Source: Rhizobium sp. Q54 | GTDB lineage: Bacteria; Pseudomonadota; Alphaproteobacteria; Rhizobiales; Xanthobacteraceae | Direction of reading: 5' to 3' | Assembly (NCBI GenBank): GCA_945870035.1 | Contig: CAMBQQ010000026.1 | Span: 1 to 43,419, forward strand | Length of the DNA stretch: 43,419 nt | Notes under the pieces: generated by a model | What the model was told of the DNA's origin: nothing | Database searches by the model: none | Seen by the model: the letters and a program-made list of their open reading frames with translations, nothing else | Shown: positions 7,128 through 15,629 of the stretch, piece by piece | Position numbering within the stretch: the first letter of the stretch is position 1 | Layout of the letters: every line of letters starts with the position of its first letter | Made by a program: the position numbers and the translations under genes

Positions 7128-8551
7128 CCAGCGCCCCACGCCTGCGCCTGACTGCTATCGAAGCTTTTGAGCGTCCGGTGACTTTGCGCCTGCCGTTTCG
7201 CTTCGGCGTCGTGACCTTGCGCGAGGCGCCGCAGCTTTTCATCCGCGCGCACGTCCGTTTGTCCGATGGCCGCGTAGGCGAGGGCGTTTCCGCCGAACTG
7301 CTGGTACCGAAATGGTTCGACAAGTCGCCTGAGCTTTCCAACGAGGATAATTTCAATCAGTTGCGCCGTGCGGTAGCGATCGCCGCGCGCCACATGGTTG
7401 GCGCTGGCGAACAGACCGCTTTCGGCATCACCGCCGCTGCCAATGCGGGCCATCGCGCGGAATGCACGGCGGCGGGCCTGAATGGGCTGGTCGCGTCCTT
7501 CGGCACGGCCTTGATCGAGCGCGCCATCATCGACGCGCTCGGCCGTCTCGACAAAATGCCGGCCGCCGCTCTGGTGCGTGACAATCGCCTCGGCATCACG
7601 ATCGCGCTGACGCCGGATCTCGCCGGATTTGATCTTGGCTCCTATCTTGCCGGCGTAAAACCCGCCGCGACCATCTTCGCCCGTCACACCGTCGGCCTGG
7701 TCGATGCGATCACGCGCGCAGACACGCAAGGCAAGCGCCTCGATGACGGTCTGCCGGAAAGTCTCGAGGAAGTCATCGCCGCCTACGGCCACGTCTATTT
7801 TAAGCTCAAGGTCGGTGGCAAGGCCGATGACGACATCGAACGGTTGGCGCAGATCGCCGCCGTGCTCGACCGCGCGGCTGGGCCTTACAGGGCCACGCTC
7901 GACGGCAATGAGCAATACGAGAATGTCGATGCCGTGCTCGAACTGTGGCGGCGCATCGGCGAGGATGCGCGTCTGGCGCGGTTGAAGGCATCGCTTTTGC
8001 TGATCGAGCAACCGATCACCCGCGCGCAGGCGCTGAGCAAACCTGTGCACGCCTTGGCGCGCGATATCGCCGTGGAAATCGACGAGTCGGATTCGGACTA
8101 CGATGTGTTTCCGCGCGCCCGTGCGCTCGGCTATCACGGCATTTCGGCCAAGTCGTGCAAGGGCTTTTACCGTGCGCTGCTCAACAGCGCGCGCGTCGTG
8201 CACTACAACGAGCAGTATGGCGGCGGATTTGTCATGTCGGCCGAGGATCTGACCACGCAAGGCGGCATCGCCGTGCAGCAGGACCTGTTGCTGGCTTCGC
8301 TGGTCGGCGCCACCCATGTCGAACGCAACGGTCATCACTATGTCGATGGCATGGCTGGCGCGCCGCAGGCCGAACAGGACGCATATCTTGCCGCCCATGC
8401 CGATCTTTACCGTCTTTCCGGGAATGGCCGCGCCCGGTTGAACATCCAGAACGGCGCCGTGTCGTTGCGCTCGATCGGTGAAGCGCATGGCTTGGGCAGT
8501 GCCGTCGTGCCCGACTGGACTCAAATGACATCTAGCCCGAAAGCGGAATGA
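7124..8551 (+). CDS. Enolase-superfamily enzyme, muconate-lactonising (MLE) subgroup type
   Basis: This 475-residue protein is longer than the usual 370-400. It carries a complete MLE-subgroup active site: K227 and K229 (KLK), metal ligands D260 (DGNEQY), E295 (IEQP) and D320 (EIDES), and a second general-base candidate K343. The spacings are close to those of characterised members. These enzymes abstract a proton alpha to a carboxylate and then eliminate, epimerise or cycloisomerise, so this gene is the best evidence that the pathway substrate contains a carboxylate. The start is the ATG in the ATGA overlap at 7124. The 32 codons upstream in this frame are only the shadow of the previous gene. 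It overlaps the next gene by another ATGA. Confidence 0.88.
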   Translation: MTSAPRLRLTAIEAFERPVTLRLPFRFGVVTLREAPQLFIRAHVRLSDGRVGEGVSAELLVPKWFDKSPELSNEDNFNQLRRAVAIAARHMVGAGEQTAFGITAAANAGHRAECTAAGLNGLVASFGTALIERAIIDALGRLDKMPAAALVRDNRLGITIALTPDLAGFDLGSYLAGVKPAATIFARHTVGLVDAITRADTQGKRLDDGLPESLEEVIAAYGHVYFKLKVGGKADDDIERLAQIAAVLDRAAGPYRATLDGNEQYENVDAVLELWRRIGEDARLARLKASLLLIEQPITRAQALSKPVHALARDIAVEIDESDSDYDVFPRARALGYHGISAKSCKGFYRALLNSARVVHYNEQYGGGFVMSAEDLTTQGGIAVQQDLLLASLVGATHVERNGHHYVDGMAGAPQAEQDAYLAAHADLYRLSGNGRARLNIQNGAVSLRSIGEAHGLGSAVVPDWTQMTSSPKAE

Positions 8552-9384
8552 GCATGCGAACCGAAGGTCTGTCGATCAATCTGGCCACCGTGCGCCAGCA
8601 GTGGAATCTGGTCGAGGCGGTGGAGGCCTGCGCGCGGCACGGCATCACCTGTGTCGATCCGTGGCGCGATCAGATTGCTGCCGTCGGTCTCGATACTGCC
8701 GTGAAAGCGATCAAGGACAACGGCATGCGCGTCTCCGGCGTGTGCCGTGGCGGCATGTTTCCGGCCGCCGATGCGGCGGGGCGTCAAGCGGCCATCGATG
8801 ACAACAAGCGCGCCGTCGACGAAGCGGCGGCGCTTGGCGCCGATTGTCTCGTGCTGGTCGTCGGCGGTCTACCGAAGGGCTCGCGCGACATCGGCGCAGC
8901 GCGGCAAATGGTGCTGGACGGGATAGTGGCGCTGTTGCCGCATGCCCGCGCCAGCAAGGTGCCGCTCGCCATCGAGCCGCTGCACCCGATGTATGCCGGC
9001 GACCGCGCTTGCGTGAACACGCTGAAGCAGGCTTTGGATATGGCCGGGCAGCTTGGCGACGACGTCGGTGTCGCCATCGACGTCTATCATCTGTGGTGGG
9101 ATCCCGACCTGGAAGCGCAGATCGCCCGCGCCGGGCGCGAGAAGCGCATTCTCGGCTATCACATCTGCGACTGGCTGGTGCCGACCAAGGATCTGTTGCT
9201 CGACCGCGGTATGCCCGGCGACGGCGTTATCGACCTGCCGCGCATCCGCGGCTGGATCGAAAAAGCCGGCTATAAGGGCCCGACCGAGATCGAGATTTTC
9301 TCGGCCAAGGACTGGTGGACCCGGCCCGGCGACGAGGTCCTGAAGACCTGCATCGAGCGCTATTCCGCGACGTTTTCGAGCTAG
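8548..9384 (+). CDS. Sugar phosphate isomerase/epimerase family protein, copy 2
   Basis: This second xylose-isomerase-like TIM barrel has 278 residues and is clearly divergent from the copy at 6297. The probable metal ligands are E143 (AIEPLHP), D178 (IDVYH), H205 (GYHICDW) and E249 (EIEIFS). A Trp-rich context (YHLWWDPD, DWWTRP) suggests a specific binding pocket. The ATG overlaps the stop of the enolase-family gene, so this is the last member of the coupled trio. Having two different barrels of this fold in one operon suggests either two successive isomerisation or elimination steps or a heteromeric enzyme. Heteromers are known for C-glycoside-cleaving isomerase-like proteins. The substrate is unknown. 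Confidence 0.88.
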   Translation: MSMRTEGLSINLATVRQQWNLVEAVEACARHGITCVDPWRDQIAAVGLDTAVKAIKDNGMRVSGVCRGGMFPAADAAGRQAAIDDNKRAVDEAAALGADCLVLVVGGLPKGSRDIGAARQMVLDGIVALLPHARASKVPLAIEPLHPMYAGDRACVNTLKQALDMAGQLGDDVGVAIDVYHLWWDPDLEAQIARAGREKRILGYHICDWLVPTKDLLLDRGMPGDGVIDLPRIRGWIEKAGYKGPTEIEIFSAKDWWTRPGDEVLKTCIERYSATFSS

Positions 9385-9394
9385 TTTGCTTGAC

Positions 9395-9437
9395 GCGTTT
9401 TCTTCACGCGAACCGGTGCCCACTTCGCTTGAAACGC
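9395..9437. repeat. Palindromic intergenic repeat (Hyphomicrobiales-type), copy 1
   Basis: The stretch runs from GCGTTTTCTTCACGCG through a core AACCGGTGCCCACTTCGCTT to GAAACGC. It is an imperfect palindrome of a form I recognise as frequent between genes in Bradyrhizobium and relatives. It lies 10 bp after the last gene of the catabolic operon and 45 bp before tRNA-Arg. The core CCGGT-N-CCCAC is shared with the second repeat at 22880-22928, so the two are related variants. Confidence 0.6.
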
Positions 9438-9482
9438 TATAGGCTGGCAAAACCGGCGAAACCCGCTAAAAGGTCTTTCGCG

Positions 9483-9559
9483 GCGCTCGTAGCTCAGCTG
9501 GATAGAGCATCGGACTTCGAATCCGAGGGTCGGGAGTTCGAATCTCTCCGAGCGCGCCA
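9483..9559 (+). tRNA. tRNA-Arg(TCG)
   Basis: The 77-nt cloverleaf includes an encoded CCA. The acceptor stem GCGCTCG pairs with CGAGCGC, the D-arm is GCTC/GAGC, and the anticodon stem TCGGA/TCCGA holds loop CTTCGAA with anticodon TCG (9517-9519). The T-arm is GGGAG/CTCTC with loop TTCGAAT, and the discriminator base is G. It reads CGA arginine codons. It stands alone between the catabolic operon and the Hsp70-family gene. tRNA-Arg genes are common integration sites, but nothing here looks like an integrase or an attachment duplicate. Confidence 0.97.
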
Positions 9560-9648
9560 TTTCGTCTCTATCGGCGAATTCTCAGGCTCAGCCGGTCCGC
9601 GTCGCGGGCCGGCGATGGCCGCCGCCGTCTTTTTGAAAAGTTGTTAGA

Positions 9649-10899
9649 ATGTCTGCCTTCGTCGGAATTGATTTCGGAACTTCGAACACGACCGTTGGCG
9701 CGAGCCGGGAGGGAACGGTGAACCTCCTGCCGCTCGAGCAGGACCATCAAACGATTCCGAGCGCCATTTTCTTCGATTTCGCCAGCCGCCGTCCGGTCTG
9801 CGGACGCGCCGCGGTCGATCATTACCTCGGAGGCCACGACGGGCGCTATATGCAGTCGCTGAAGAGCATCCTCGGTTCGTCGCTGATCGATGAAAAGACC
9901 CGCATCCAGTCGAAGTCGATGTCGTTTGCCGACATCATCGGGCATTTCTTTGCTTTCCTGAAAAGCCGGATAGAGGCTCAGCTCGGCCAAGAGGTATCGC
10001 AAGTTGTCGTTGGCCGCCCGGTGCATTTCGTCGATGGCGATGCGGTCGCCGATGCGCAGGCGCAGCGGTCGTTAGAGGCGATCGTGCGCGGCCAGGGCTT
10101 TGGCGAGGTCGCCTTCCAGTATGAGCCGATCGCCGCGGCGCTCGATTACGAGCAGCGCGTGCAAAAAGAGGAGTTGGTGCTGATCGTCGATATCGGCGGC
10201 GGCACCTCGGACTTTTCGATTGTCCGGGTGTCGCCGCAACGCTCCGGCCTGGCGCAGCGCAAAGACGACATTCTGGCCAATGGCGGCGTGCATATCGGCG
10301 GTACGGATTTCGACCGCGCGCTCAGCCTGGCGCGCGTCATGCCGCATCTTGGCTTTGGCACGAATACGGCGGACGGCAAACGAAACCTGCCGACGCATTA
10401 TTTCTACGACCTGGCGACGTGGCACAGCATCAACAGCCTCAATCGCAAGGGCGTTATCACCGAGCTGCGGCAGGTGCGCTATCAGGCCGAACGGCGCGAC
10501 CTCGTCGACAGGCTGATCCGGGTTGTCGAGGACAGGCAGGGCCACACTTTGGCGCTCGCCGTCGAGCAGGCGAAGATCAAGTTGACGGCGCAAACGGCCG
10601 CTACTGTCGATGGGCCTTATCCGGAGTGGGAAAAGATCATCGTCACGCGCGGCGATTTCGACTCGGCCGTCGGCGAGGCCGTGCAGCGTGTCGTCGCCAC
10701 GGTGCAGGCGCTCTTGAACGATGCGTCGCTGAAGGCCTCCGACATCAACACGATCTTCGTCACCGGCGGATCGAGCATGGTGCCGATCCTGCGGCAGGGC
10801 ATCCTGTCGCTGTTCTCGCACGCGAAAATCGAAACCGGTAACCTGCTCGGCAGCGTCGGTATCGGCCTGGCGCTCGATGCCAAGCGCAAATTTGCTTGA
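9649..10899 (+). CDS. Hsp70-family protein, YegD-like (ATPase domain only)
   Basis: This 416-residue actin/Hsp70-fold ATPase lacks the peptide-binding domain of DnaK. The phosphate-1 loop is GIDFGTSNTTVG (6-17), the phosphate-2 motif is IVDIGGGTSDFSIV (179-192), and the adenosine motif TGGSSMVPIL is near 370. YEPIAAALDYE (158-168) is the typical connect region. This matches the YegD-type short Hsp70 group, whose function is poorly known. The ATG at 9649 has no clear Shine-Dalgarno sequence. It follows tRNA-Arg by 89 bp and appears monocistronic. Confidence 0.88.
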   Translation: MSAFVGIDFGTSNTTVGASREGTVNLLPLEQDHQTIPSAIFFDFASRRPVCGRAAVDHYLGGHDGRYMQSLKSILGSSLIDEKTRIQSKSMSFADIIGHFFAFLKSRIEAQLGQEVSQVVVGRPVHFVDGDAVADAQAQRSLEAIVRGQGFGEVAFQYEPIAAALDYEQRVQKEELVLIVDIGGGTSDFSIVRVSPQRSGLAQRKDDILANGGVHIGGTDFDRALSLARVMPHLGFGTNTADGKRNLPTHYFYDLATWHSINSLNRKGVITELRQVRYQAERRDLVDRLIRVVEDRQGHTLALAVEQAKIKLTAQTAATVDGPYPEWEKIIVTRGDFDSAVGEAVQRVVATVQALLNDASLKASDINTIFVTGGSSMVPILRQGILSLFSHAKIETGNLLGSVGIGLALDAKRKFA

Positions 10900-11109
10900 T
10901 GGTCATAATACTATAAATATCAGTGTCTTAGGAGACGTCGCCGGCGACATGGCGGGTGAAAATTAAGCGCGTTCGATGGCAGCGCGCCGTTTCATTGGCG
11001 CTTTCGCTTGTCTTGGTCTAAAGCATCCCCACATCACCCAATTCGTCGTTTATCGCGGTAGCGCCGACGCGCTGCCGTGGCCCGGCGCTTTCCGAAGGTC
11101 TTACATTTC
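10900..11109. other. Intergenic stretch before the helicase gene
   Basis: About 210 bp lie between the Hsp70-family stop and the preferred helicase start. They begin with an AT-rich patch around 10902-10922, unusual in this GC-rich window, followed by a perfect 12-bp palindrome GTCGCCGGCGAC (10937-10948) and an imperfect hairpin near 10980-11008. No gene, tRNA or clear terminator is visible. A long untranslated leader for the helicase is possible, since DEAD-box helicase messages are often regulated there, but nothing shows it directly. Confidence 0.3.
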
Positions 11110-13287
11110 GTGACATTCCTGCCGACACATCCGCAGATCGACCGTGCTTTGGCGGAGCGCAACTACAACGATCCGACGCCGGTACAAACGGCAGTAACGG
11201 CGGCTACGGCTAGCGGACGCGATCTTCTGGTGTCGGCGCAGACCGGCTCCGGCAAGACCGTGGCCTATGGCCTGGCCTTTGCCAAGAACCTGCTCGGCGA
11301 AGAGGGCCGCTTCAAAAGCGGCTCGAAGCCGCTGGCTTTGGTCGTCGCGCCGACGCGCGAACTGGCCTTGCAGGTGCAGCGCGAACTGACCTGGCTCTAC
11401 CAATTTACCGGCGCGCGCGTCGTCTCCTGCGTCGGCGGCATGGACCCGCGCCGCGAGCAGCGCGAACTGGCCGATGGCGCGCATATCGTGGTCGGCACGC
11501 CGGGACGGCTGTGCGATCATTTGCGCCGCAACCGCCTCGATGTGTCTGAACTGAAGGCCGTCGTGCTCGATGAGGCCGACGAGATGCTCGATCTCGGCTT
11601 CCGCGAGGATCTCGAAGCCATCCTCAAGACCATGCCGGAAGAACGCCGCACCTTGATGTTCTCGGCCACGTTGCCGCGCGGCATCGTTGCGCTGGCCAAG
11701 CAGTACCAAAAGAACGCGATGCGCATCGAAGTCGCCGGCGACGAAGGCGGCCATGCCGACATCGAGTACCGCGCCATTCGCGTCGCCACGCACGATATCG
11801 AGCACGCGGTCGTCAACGTGCTGCGTTATTACGAGTCGCCGAGCGCGATCGTGTTCTGCAACACGCGCAACGCGGTCAATCATCTGCAGGCGGCGCTTTT
11901 GGAGCGCGGCTTCTCGGTGGTCGCTTTGTCCGGCGAACTGTCGCAGAACGAACGCACCCACGCGCTGCAATCGCTGCGCGACGGCCGCTCGCGCATTTGC
12001 GTGGCGACCGACGTCGCCGCGCGTGGCATCGATCTGCCTAATCTCGGCCTCGTCATCCATGCCGACCTGCCGAACGATTCGGAAGTGTTGCAGCATCGCT
12101 CCGGCCGCACCGGCCGCGCCGGCAAGAAGGGCGTGAGCGTCATGTTGGTTCCGCCGGCGCGCCGCCGCAAGGCCGAGATCTTGCTGAAGAACGCCGGCAT
12201 CGACGCGGTCTGGGGCGTCACGCCGCAGGCCGAAGAGATCCGCGTGCTCGATCAGCAGCGCATGATGCAGGACGTGCTGTTCACCGAAGAGCCGACCGAG
12301 GACGACCTGATCTTGGCGCGCGCCTTGCTCGCCGATCGCACGCCGGAAGCCATTGCTTCGGCGCTGGCGCGGCTTTATCGCGCGCGTCTGCCGGCGCCGG
12401 AGGATATTCTCGATCCCGGCCAGGATCGATTCCAGAACCGCTTTGAAGACCGAAACGATCGCAGCCGCGGCCGCGACAGCCGCTCGCAGCGCGGCGACGA
12501 CAATTCCACGCCTTTCGAGCGCCCCGAGCGCAAGCCGCGCGCCCGCGAGAGCCTGCCGGGCGGCAGCGTCTGGTTCCGAGTCTCCGCCGGCAAGCAGAAA
12601 AAAGCCGAAGCGCGCTGGCTGCTGCCGATGATCTGCCGCCGCGGCGGCGTCAACAAGGACGAGATCGGCGCTATCCGGATTTACGAAGACCATTCGGAAT
12701 TCGAGATCGCCAAGGATGCGGTCGACAAGTTCACCATCAAGATCCAGCGCCCGGACAAGGAGCAGCATGTCATCACAGCGCTGCCGAACGGCCCGCAAGG
12801 CGAGGGCGCGCCCGTGAAGGCGAGCCCGCCGCCTTTCGCCCCCAAGGCCGAAACAAAGATTGAAACCAGGGTTGAGCCGAAGTTCGAAGCCAAGGTTGCG
12901 CCGACATTCGAACCGCGCGCTTCAGACAGGCCGGTGTTCGTCGACAAGCCCCGTTTCGAGAAGAAGCCGTATCTCGGTAACAAGCCGCGCTTCGACAGCA
13001 AGCCGGACTACGACAAGAAAAAGCCGGACTACGCCAAGAAGCGCGAATTCGGCACCAAGCCGGGTGGCTTCGAGAAGAAACCCTATCAGGGCAAGAAAAC
13101 GCATTACGACCACAAGCCGCCGACCGACAGCGCGCCGCGGCGCGACGATAGCAAGCCGGCCTTCGCCAAACGCGACGACAGCAAGCCGCACTTTTCCAAA
13201 CCGGCTTTCAAGAAATTCAAAGGGCCGAAGAAAAACAAGAAGCCGAAGCACCGGCCCAACCCGATGATCACCGACACGCCGGGCTAA
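11110..13287 (+). CDS. DEAD-box ATP-dependent RNA helicase with DbpA RNA-binding domain and Lys-rich tail
   Basis: This RNA helicase has about 725 residues. It contains a Q-motif region (PTPVQ), Walker A AQTGSGKT, motif Ia PTREL, motif II DEAD, motif III SAT and motif VI HRSGRTGRAG. After the helicase core come an Arg/Asp-rich linker (about 445-480) and a DbpA-type RNA-binding domain (GSVWFRVSAGKQKKAEARWL...). The last 150 residues are low-complexity and basic, with repeated units of the kind KPRFDSKPDYDKK, and end KKNKKPKHRPNP. This tail suggests nonspecific RNA binding or condensate formation. The GTG at 11110 (MTFLPTHPQ...) is preferred; a GTG at 11077 in the same frame adds 11 unmatched residues. 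The role is probably ribosome assembly or RNA remodelling. It is convergent with the next gene, only 3 bp apart. Confidence 0.9.
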   Translation: MTFLPTHPQIDRALAERNYNDPTPVQTAVTAATASGRDLLVSAQTGSGKTVAYGLAFAKNLLGEEGRFKSGSKPLALVVAPTRELALQVQRELTWLYQFTGARVVSCVGGMDPRREQRELADGAHIVVGTPGRLCDHLRRNRLDVSELKAVVLDEADEMLDLGFREDLEAILKTMPEERRTLMFSATLPRGIVALAKQYQKNAMRIEVAGDEGGHADIEYRAIRVATHDIEHAVVNVLRYYESPSAIVFCNTRNAVNHLQAALLERGFSVVALSGELSQNERTHALQSLRDGRSRICVATDVAARGIDLPNLGLVIHADLPNDSEVLQHRSGRTGRAGKKGVSVMLVPPARRRKAEILLKNAGIDAVWGVTPQAEEIRVLDQQRMMQDVLFTEEPTEDDLILARALLADRTPEAIASALARLYRARLPAPEDILDPGQDRFQNRFEDRNDRSRGRDSRSQRGDDNSTPFERPERKPRARESLPGGSVWFRVSAGKQKKAEARWLLPMICRRGGVNKDEIGAIRIYEDHSEFEIAKDAVDKFTIKIQRPDKEQHVITALPNGPQGEGAPVKASPPPFAPKAETKIETRVEPKFEAKVAPTFEPRASDRPVFVDKPRFEKKPYLGNKPRFDSKPDYDKKKPDYAKKREFGTKPGGFEKKPYQGKKTHYDHKPPTDSAPRRDDSKPAFAKRDDSKPHFSKPAFKKFKGPKKNKKPKHRPNPMITDTPG

Positions 13288-13290
13288 AAC

Positions 13291-13722
13291 TTAAACCTGT
13301 TCAGCGTTGAGATAGGCCAGCCGCGCGCCGCAATAGGCGCAGATGAGGCCGAGCGTCAGCGCGGCGAGGCCGGCGATCACGTCGATGGTGCCGCCGAGAT
13401 TGCCGCTGCGGCTCATGATGCCGCCGGCGGTGGCCACCGCAAAGGCAACCGCGACCAGAAAGCGCTGCGCCAGACGGAAGAGAAAGGCGCGTTCGCGCGC
13501 CGCCGCGATCAGATAGGCGCCGGTGCCCCAGCCGGCGAGAAAGCCGGCGCCGCCGATCGCCCACCAGGCCAGTGCCGACGCCATTTGCCGGGGCTGCTCG
13601 CGCAACACCGCGTCCAGCCCGGCGCCGAACACCGTCAGCGCAATGTGCACCGACAAAGCCGCGAACACGCCGCAGGCGATGGCGGCGGCATAATGCAGGC
13701 GGCGAAGGGCGTCGGCTTCCAT
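13291..13722 (-). CDS. Small integral membrane protein, unknown function
   Basis: This 143-residue protein has four predicted membrane segments (about 11-33, 46-70, 83-102 and 112-137) and short charged loops. The first segment starts right after MEADALRRLHYAAA, so there is no cleavable signal. I do not recognise the family. The even hydrophobic spacing and normal codon use support a real gene. It is tail-to-tail with the helicase gene. No functional inference can be made from the neighbours. Confidence 0.65.
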   Translation of the reverse strand: MEADALRRLHYAAAIACGVFAALSVHIALTVFGAGLDAVLREQPRQMASALAWWAIGGAGFLAGWGTGAYLIAAARERAFLFRLAQRFLVAVAFAVATAGGIMSRSGNLGGTIDVIAGLAALTLGLICAYCGARLAYLNAEQV

Positions 13723-13830
13723 GGGTGGTTCCGGGCGTCAGTAGCAAGAGGGTGCGACACTAGCCGATGGCGGTGGCGCGTGCGAACCCGCCGCTTCGCG
13801 GCCGATAAGAACCCGGTCTTGAAATTGCGC

Positions 13831-13998
13831 TCAGGCCTGCGCCAGCGCTGTATGCTGGAGCAAGTCGTGAAATTCGCGTTCCAGGGCCTCGAGCGCGGCG
13901 CGCCGCGCCGGCGTCAGCAGCCCCTGGTCGTTCGTCTGAACGTGAACGCTACGCTCGTCGGACTGAGAGAACCCGTCATTGCCGGTCTCCAAGCGCAT
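13831..13998 (-). CDS. Possible small conserved protein (about 55 aa)
   Basis: The minus-strand frame ending at 13831 reads MRLETGNDGFSQSDERSVHV and continues to EALEREFHDLLQHTALAQA. The C-terminal half looks like an amphipathic helix. The ATG at 13998 has a GGGGGA sequence at a reasonable Shine-Dalgarno distance. In-frame starts at 14004, 14028 and 14151 also exist, but the residues before MRLE are Arg-rich and look untranslated. It would be the only gene in the interval 13723-14201, and is divergent from the MFS gene. I do not recognise a family. Without homologues it remains tentative. Confidence 0.4.
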   Translation of the reverse strand: MRLETGNDGFSQSDERSVHVQTNDQGLLTPARRAALEALEREFHDLLQHTALAQA

Positions 13999-14201
13999 TG
14001 CCATCCCCCGAATTTGGCCTCGAATCATCAAGGCGTATCTGAGTCGGGCGCGGACTAACGACCTGTGGATAACGCCAACTCGGCGATTGATTCCGGCTGT
14101 TGCATTTCTGCGACATTTTCGGTCGGCTGTCCGAACGTTGAGTCGCATCAAGGCGTTAGCACGCAGCGTCTTCGCTGCGAGGGCATCGGGCGGGTGTGTG
14201 C

Positions 14202-15629
14202 ATGGCTTATGACCCCGACATCGTCGAGACCGATATCCCGGCGCGGCTCGACCGTCTGCCTTGGGGGCGATTTCATAATCTTGTGGTGGCCGCGCTCGGC
14301 ATCACCTGGATTCTGGATGGGCTGGAGGTGACCTTGGCCGGCGCGCTGGCCGGTGCGCTGAAAGAAAGTCCGGTGCTGCGGTTCAGCAATGTCGATATCG
14401 GCCTCGCCAGCAGCGCCTATCTGGCCGGCGCCGTGCTCGGCGCCTTGTTCTTCGGCTGGCTGACCGACCGGCTTGGCCGCAAGAAACTGTTTTTCATCAC
14501 GCTTGCCGTCTATCTCACCGCGACCGCGGCGACCGCCTTCACCTGGAATATCTGGACCTTCGCCCTGTGCCGGTTTGTGACCGGCGCCGGCATCGGCGGC
14601 GAATACGCGGCAATCAACTCGACCATACAGGAACTGATCCCGGCGCGGATGCGCGGCTGGACCGATCTGGTCATCAACGGCAGCTTCTGGATTGGCGCGG
14701 CGATTGGCGCTGCCGGGTCGATCGTGCTGCTCGATCCTGCGTTCATCGATCCCGACAAAGGCTGGCGGCTTGCCTTTCTGATCGGCGCGGCGCTGGCGCT
14801 GATCATTTTCTTCATGCGGCTTTGGATTCCCGAAAGTCCGCGCTGGCTGATGACGCATGGCCGCGCGGCCGAGGCGCATGCCGTCATCGCCGGAATCGAA
14901 TCGCGCTTTGCCGGCCTGCCGCCGGCGGCCGGCCTGCCGCGGGTGCGTTTGCGCATGCGGCGCTCGACCCCGCTTGGCGAAGTCGCCCATACGTTGTTGC
15001 ACCGCTACCGCCAGCGCACATTGGTGGGTCTGAGCCTGATGGCATCGCAGGCGTTTTTCTATAACGCCATCTTCTTTACTTATGCGCTGATCCTCACCGA
15101 TTTTTACGGCGTACCAGCCAACAATGTCGGCTGGTATCTGCTGCCCTTCGCCGCCGGAAATTTTCTGGGGCCCGTGCTGATCGGCCGGCTGTTCGACACG
15201 ATCGGCCGCCGGGTGATGATCGCCGTCACGTACATCACCTCCGGTGTGCTGCTCGCCGCCACGGGTTACCTGTTCATGGAGGACCTCATCAGCGCGGAAA
15301 CGCAGACGTTATGCTGGATGACGATCTTCTTTTTTGCGTCCGCAGCGGCCAGTTCGGCCTATCTCACCGTCAGCGAGAATTTCCCGCTCGAAATCCGTGC
15401 GCTGGCCATTGCGTTTTTCTATGCGGTCGGCACCGGCGTCGGCGGCGTCGCCGGGCCGTGGCTGTTCGGTGTGCTGATCGATACCGGCTCGCGTGTCAGC
15501 GTATTCGGCGGGTATCTGCTCGGCGCCGTCCTGATGGTCGCGGGCGGTCTGGTGGCGTGGCGCTTCGGCGTCAACGCCGAGCGCCAGCCGCTGGAAACGG
15601 TGGCGCGGCCGCTAACCTTCATCGACTGA
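14202..15629 (+). CDS. MFS transporter (sugar/organic acid porter type)
   Basis: This 475-residue inner-membrane permease has twelve hydrophobic segments. The loop 2-3 signature GWLTDRLGRKK, RFVTGAGIGGEYAAINS in TM4-5 and PESPRWL before the central loop place it in the sugar-porter/aromatic-acid type MFS. A basic central loop (RLRMRRSTPLGEVAHTLLHRYRQRT) separates the halves. I prefer the ATG at 14202 (MAYDPDIVE...); a GTG two codons upstream is also possible. It stands alone, so the substrate cannot be inferred. Confidence 0.88.
   Translation: MAYDPDIVETDIPARLDRLPWGRFHNLVVAALGITWILDGLEVTLAGALAGALKESPVLRFSNVDIGLASSAYLAGAVLGALFFGWLTDRLGRKKLFFITLAVYLTATAATAFTWNIWTFALCRFVTGAGIGGEYAAINSTIQELIPARMRGWTDLVINGSFWIGAAIGAAGSIVLLDPAFIDPDKGWRLAFLIGAALALIIFFMRLWIPESPRWLMTHGRAAEAHAVIAGIESRFAGLPPAAGLPRVRLRMRRSTPLGEVAHTLLHRYRQRTLVGLSLMASQAFFYNAIFFTYALILTDFYGVPANNVGWYLLPFAAGNFLGPVLIGRLFDTIGRRVMIAVTYITSGVLLAATGYLFMEDLISAETQTLCWMTIFFFASAAASSAYLTVSENFPLEIRALAIAFFYAVGTGVGGVAGPWLFGVLIDTGSRVSVFGGYLLGAVLMVAGGLVAWRFGVNAERQPLETVARPLTFID

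Noticed and set aside
9483-9559. tRNA-Arg as an integration site of a genomic island
   Set aside because: No integrase gene and no repeat of the tRNA 3' end were seen nearby.
11101-12798. Minus-strand ORF of 565 codons opposite the helicase
   Set aside because: The helicase motifs on the plus strand are unambiguous; the antisense frame has no recognisable domain.
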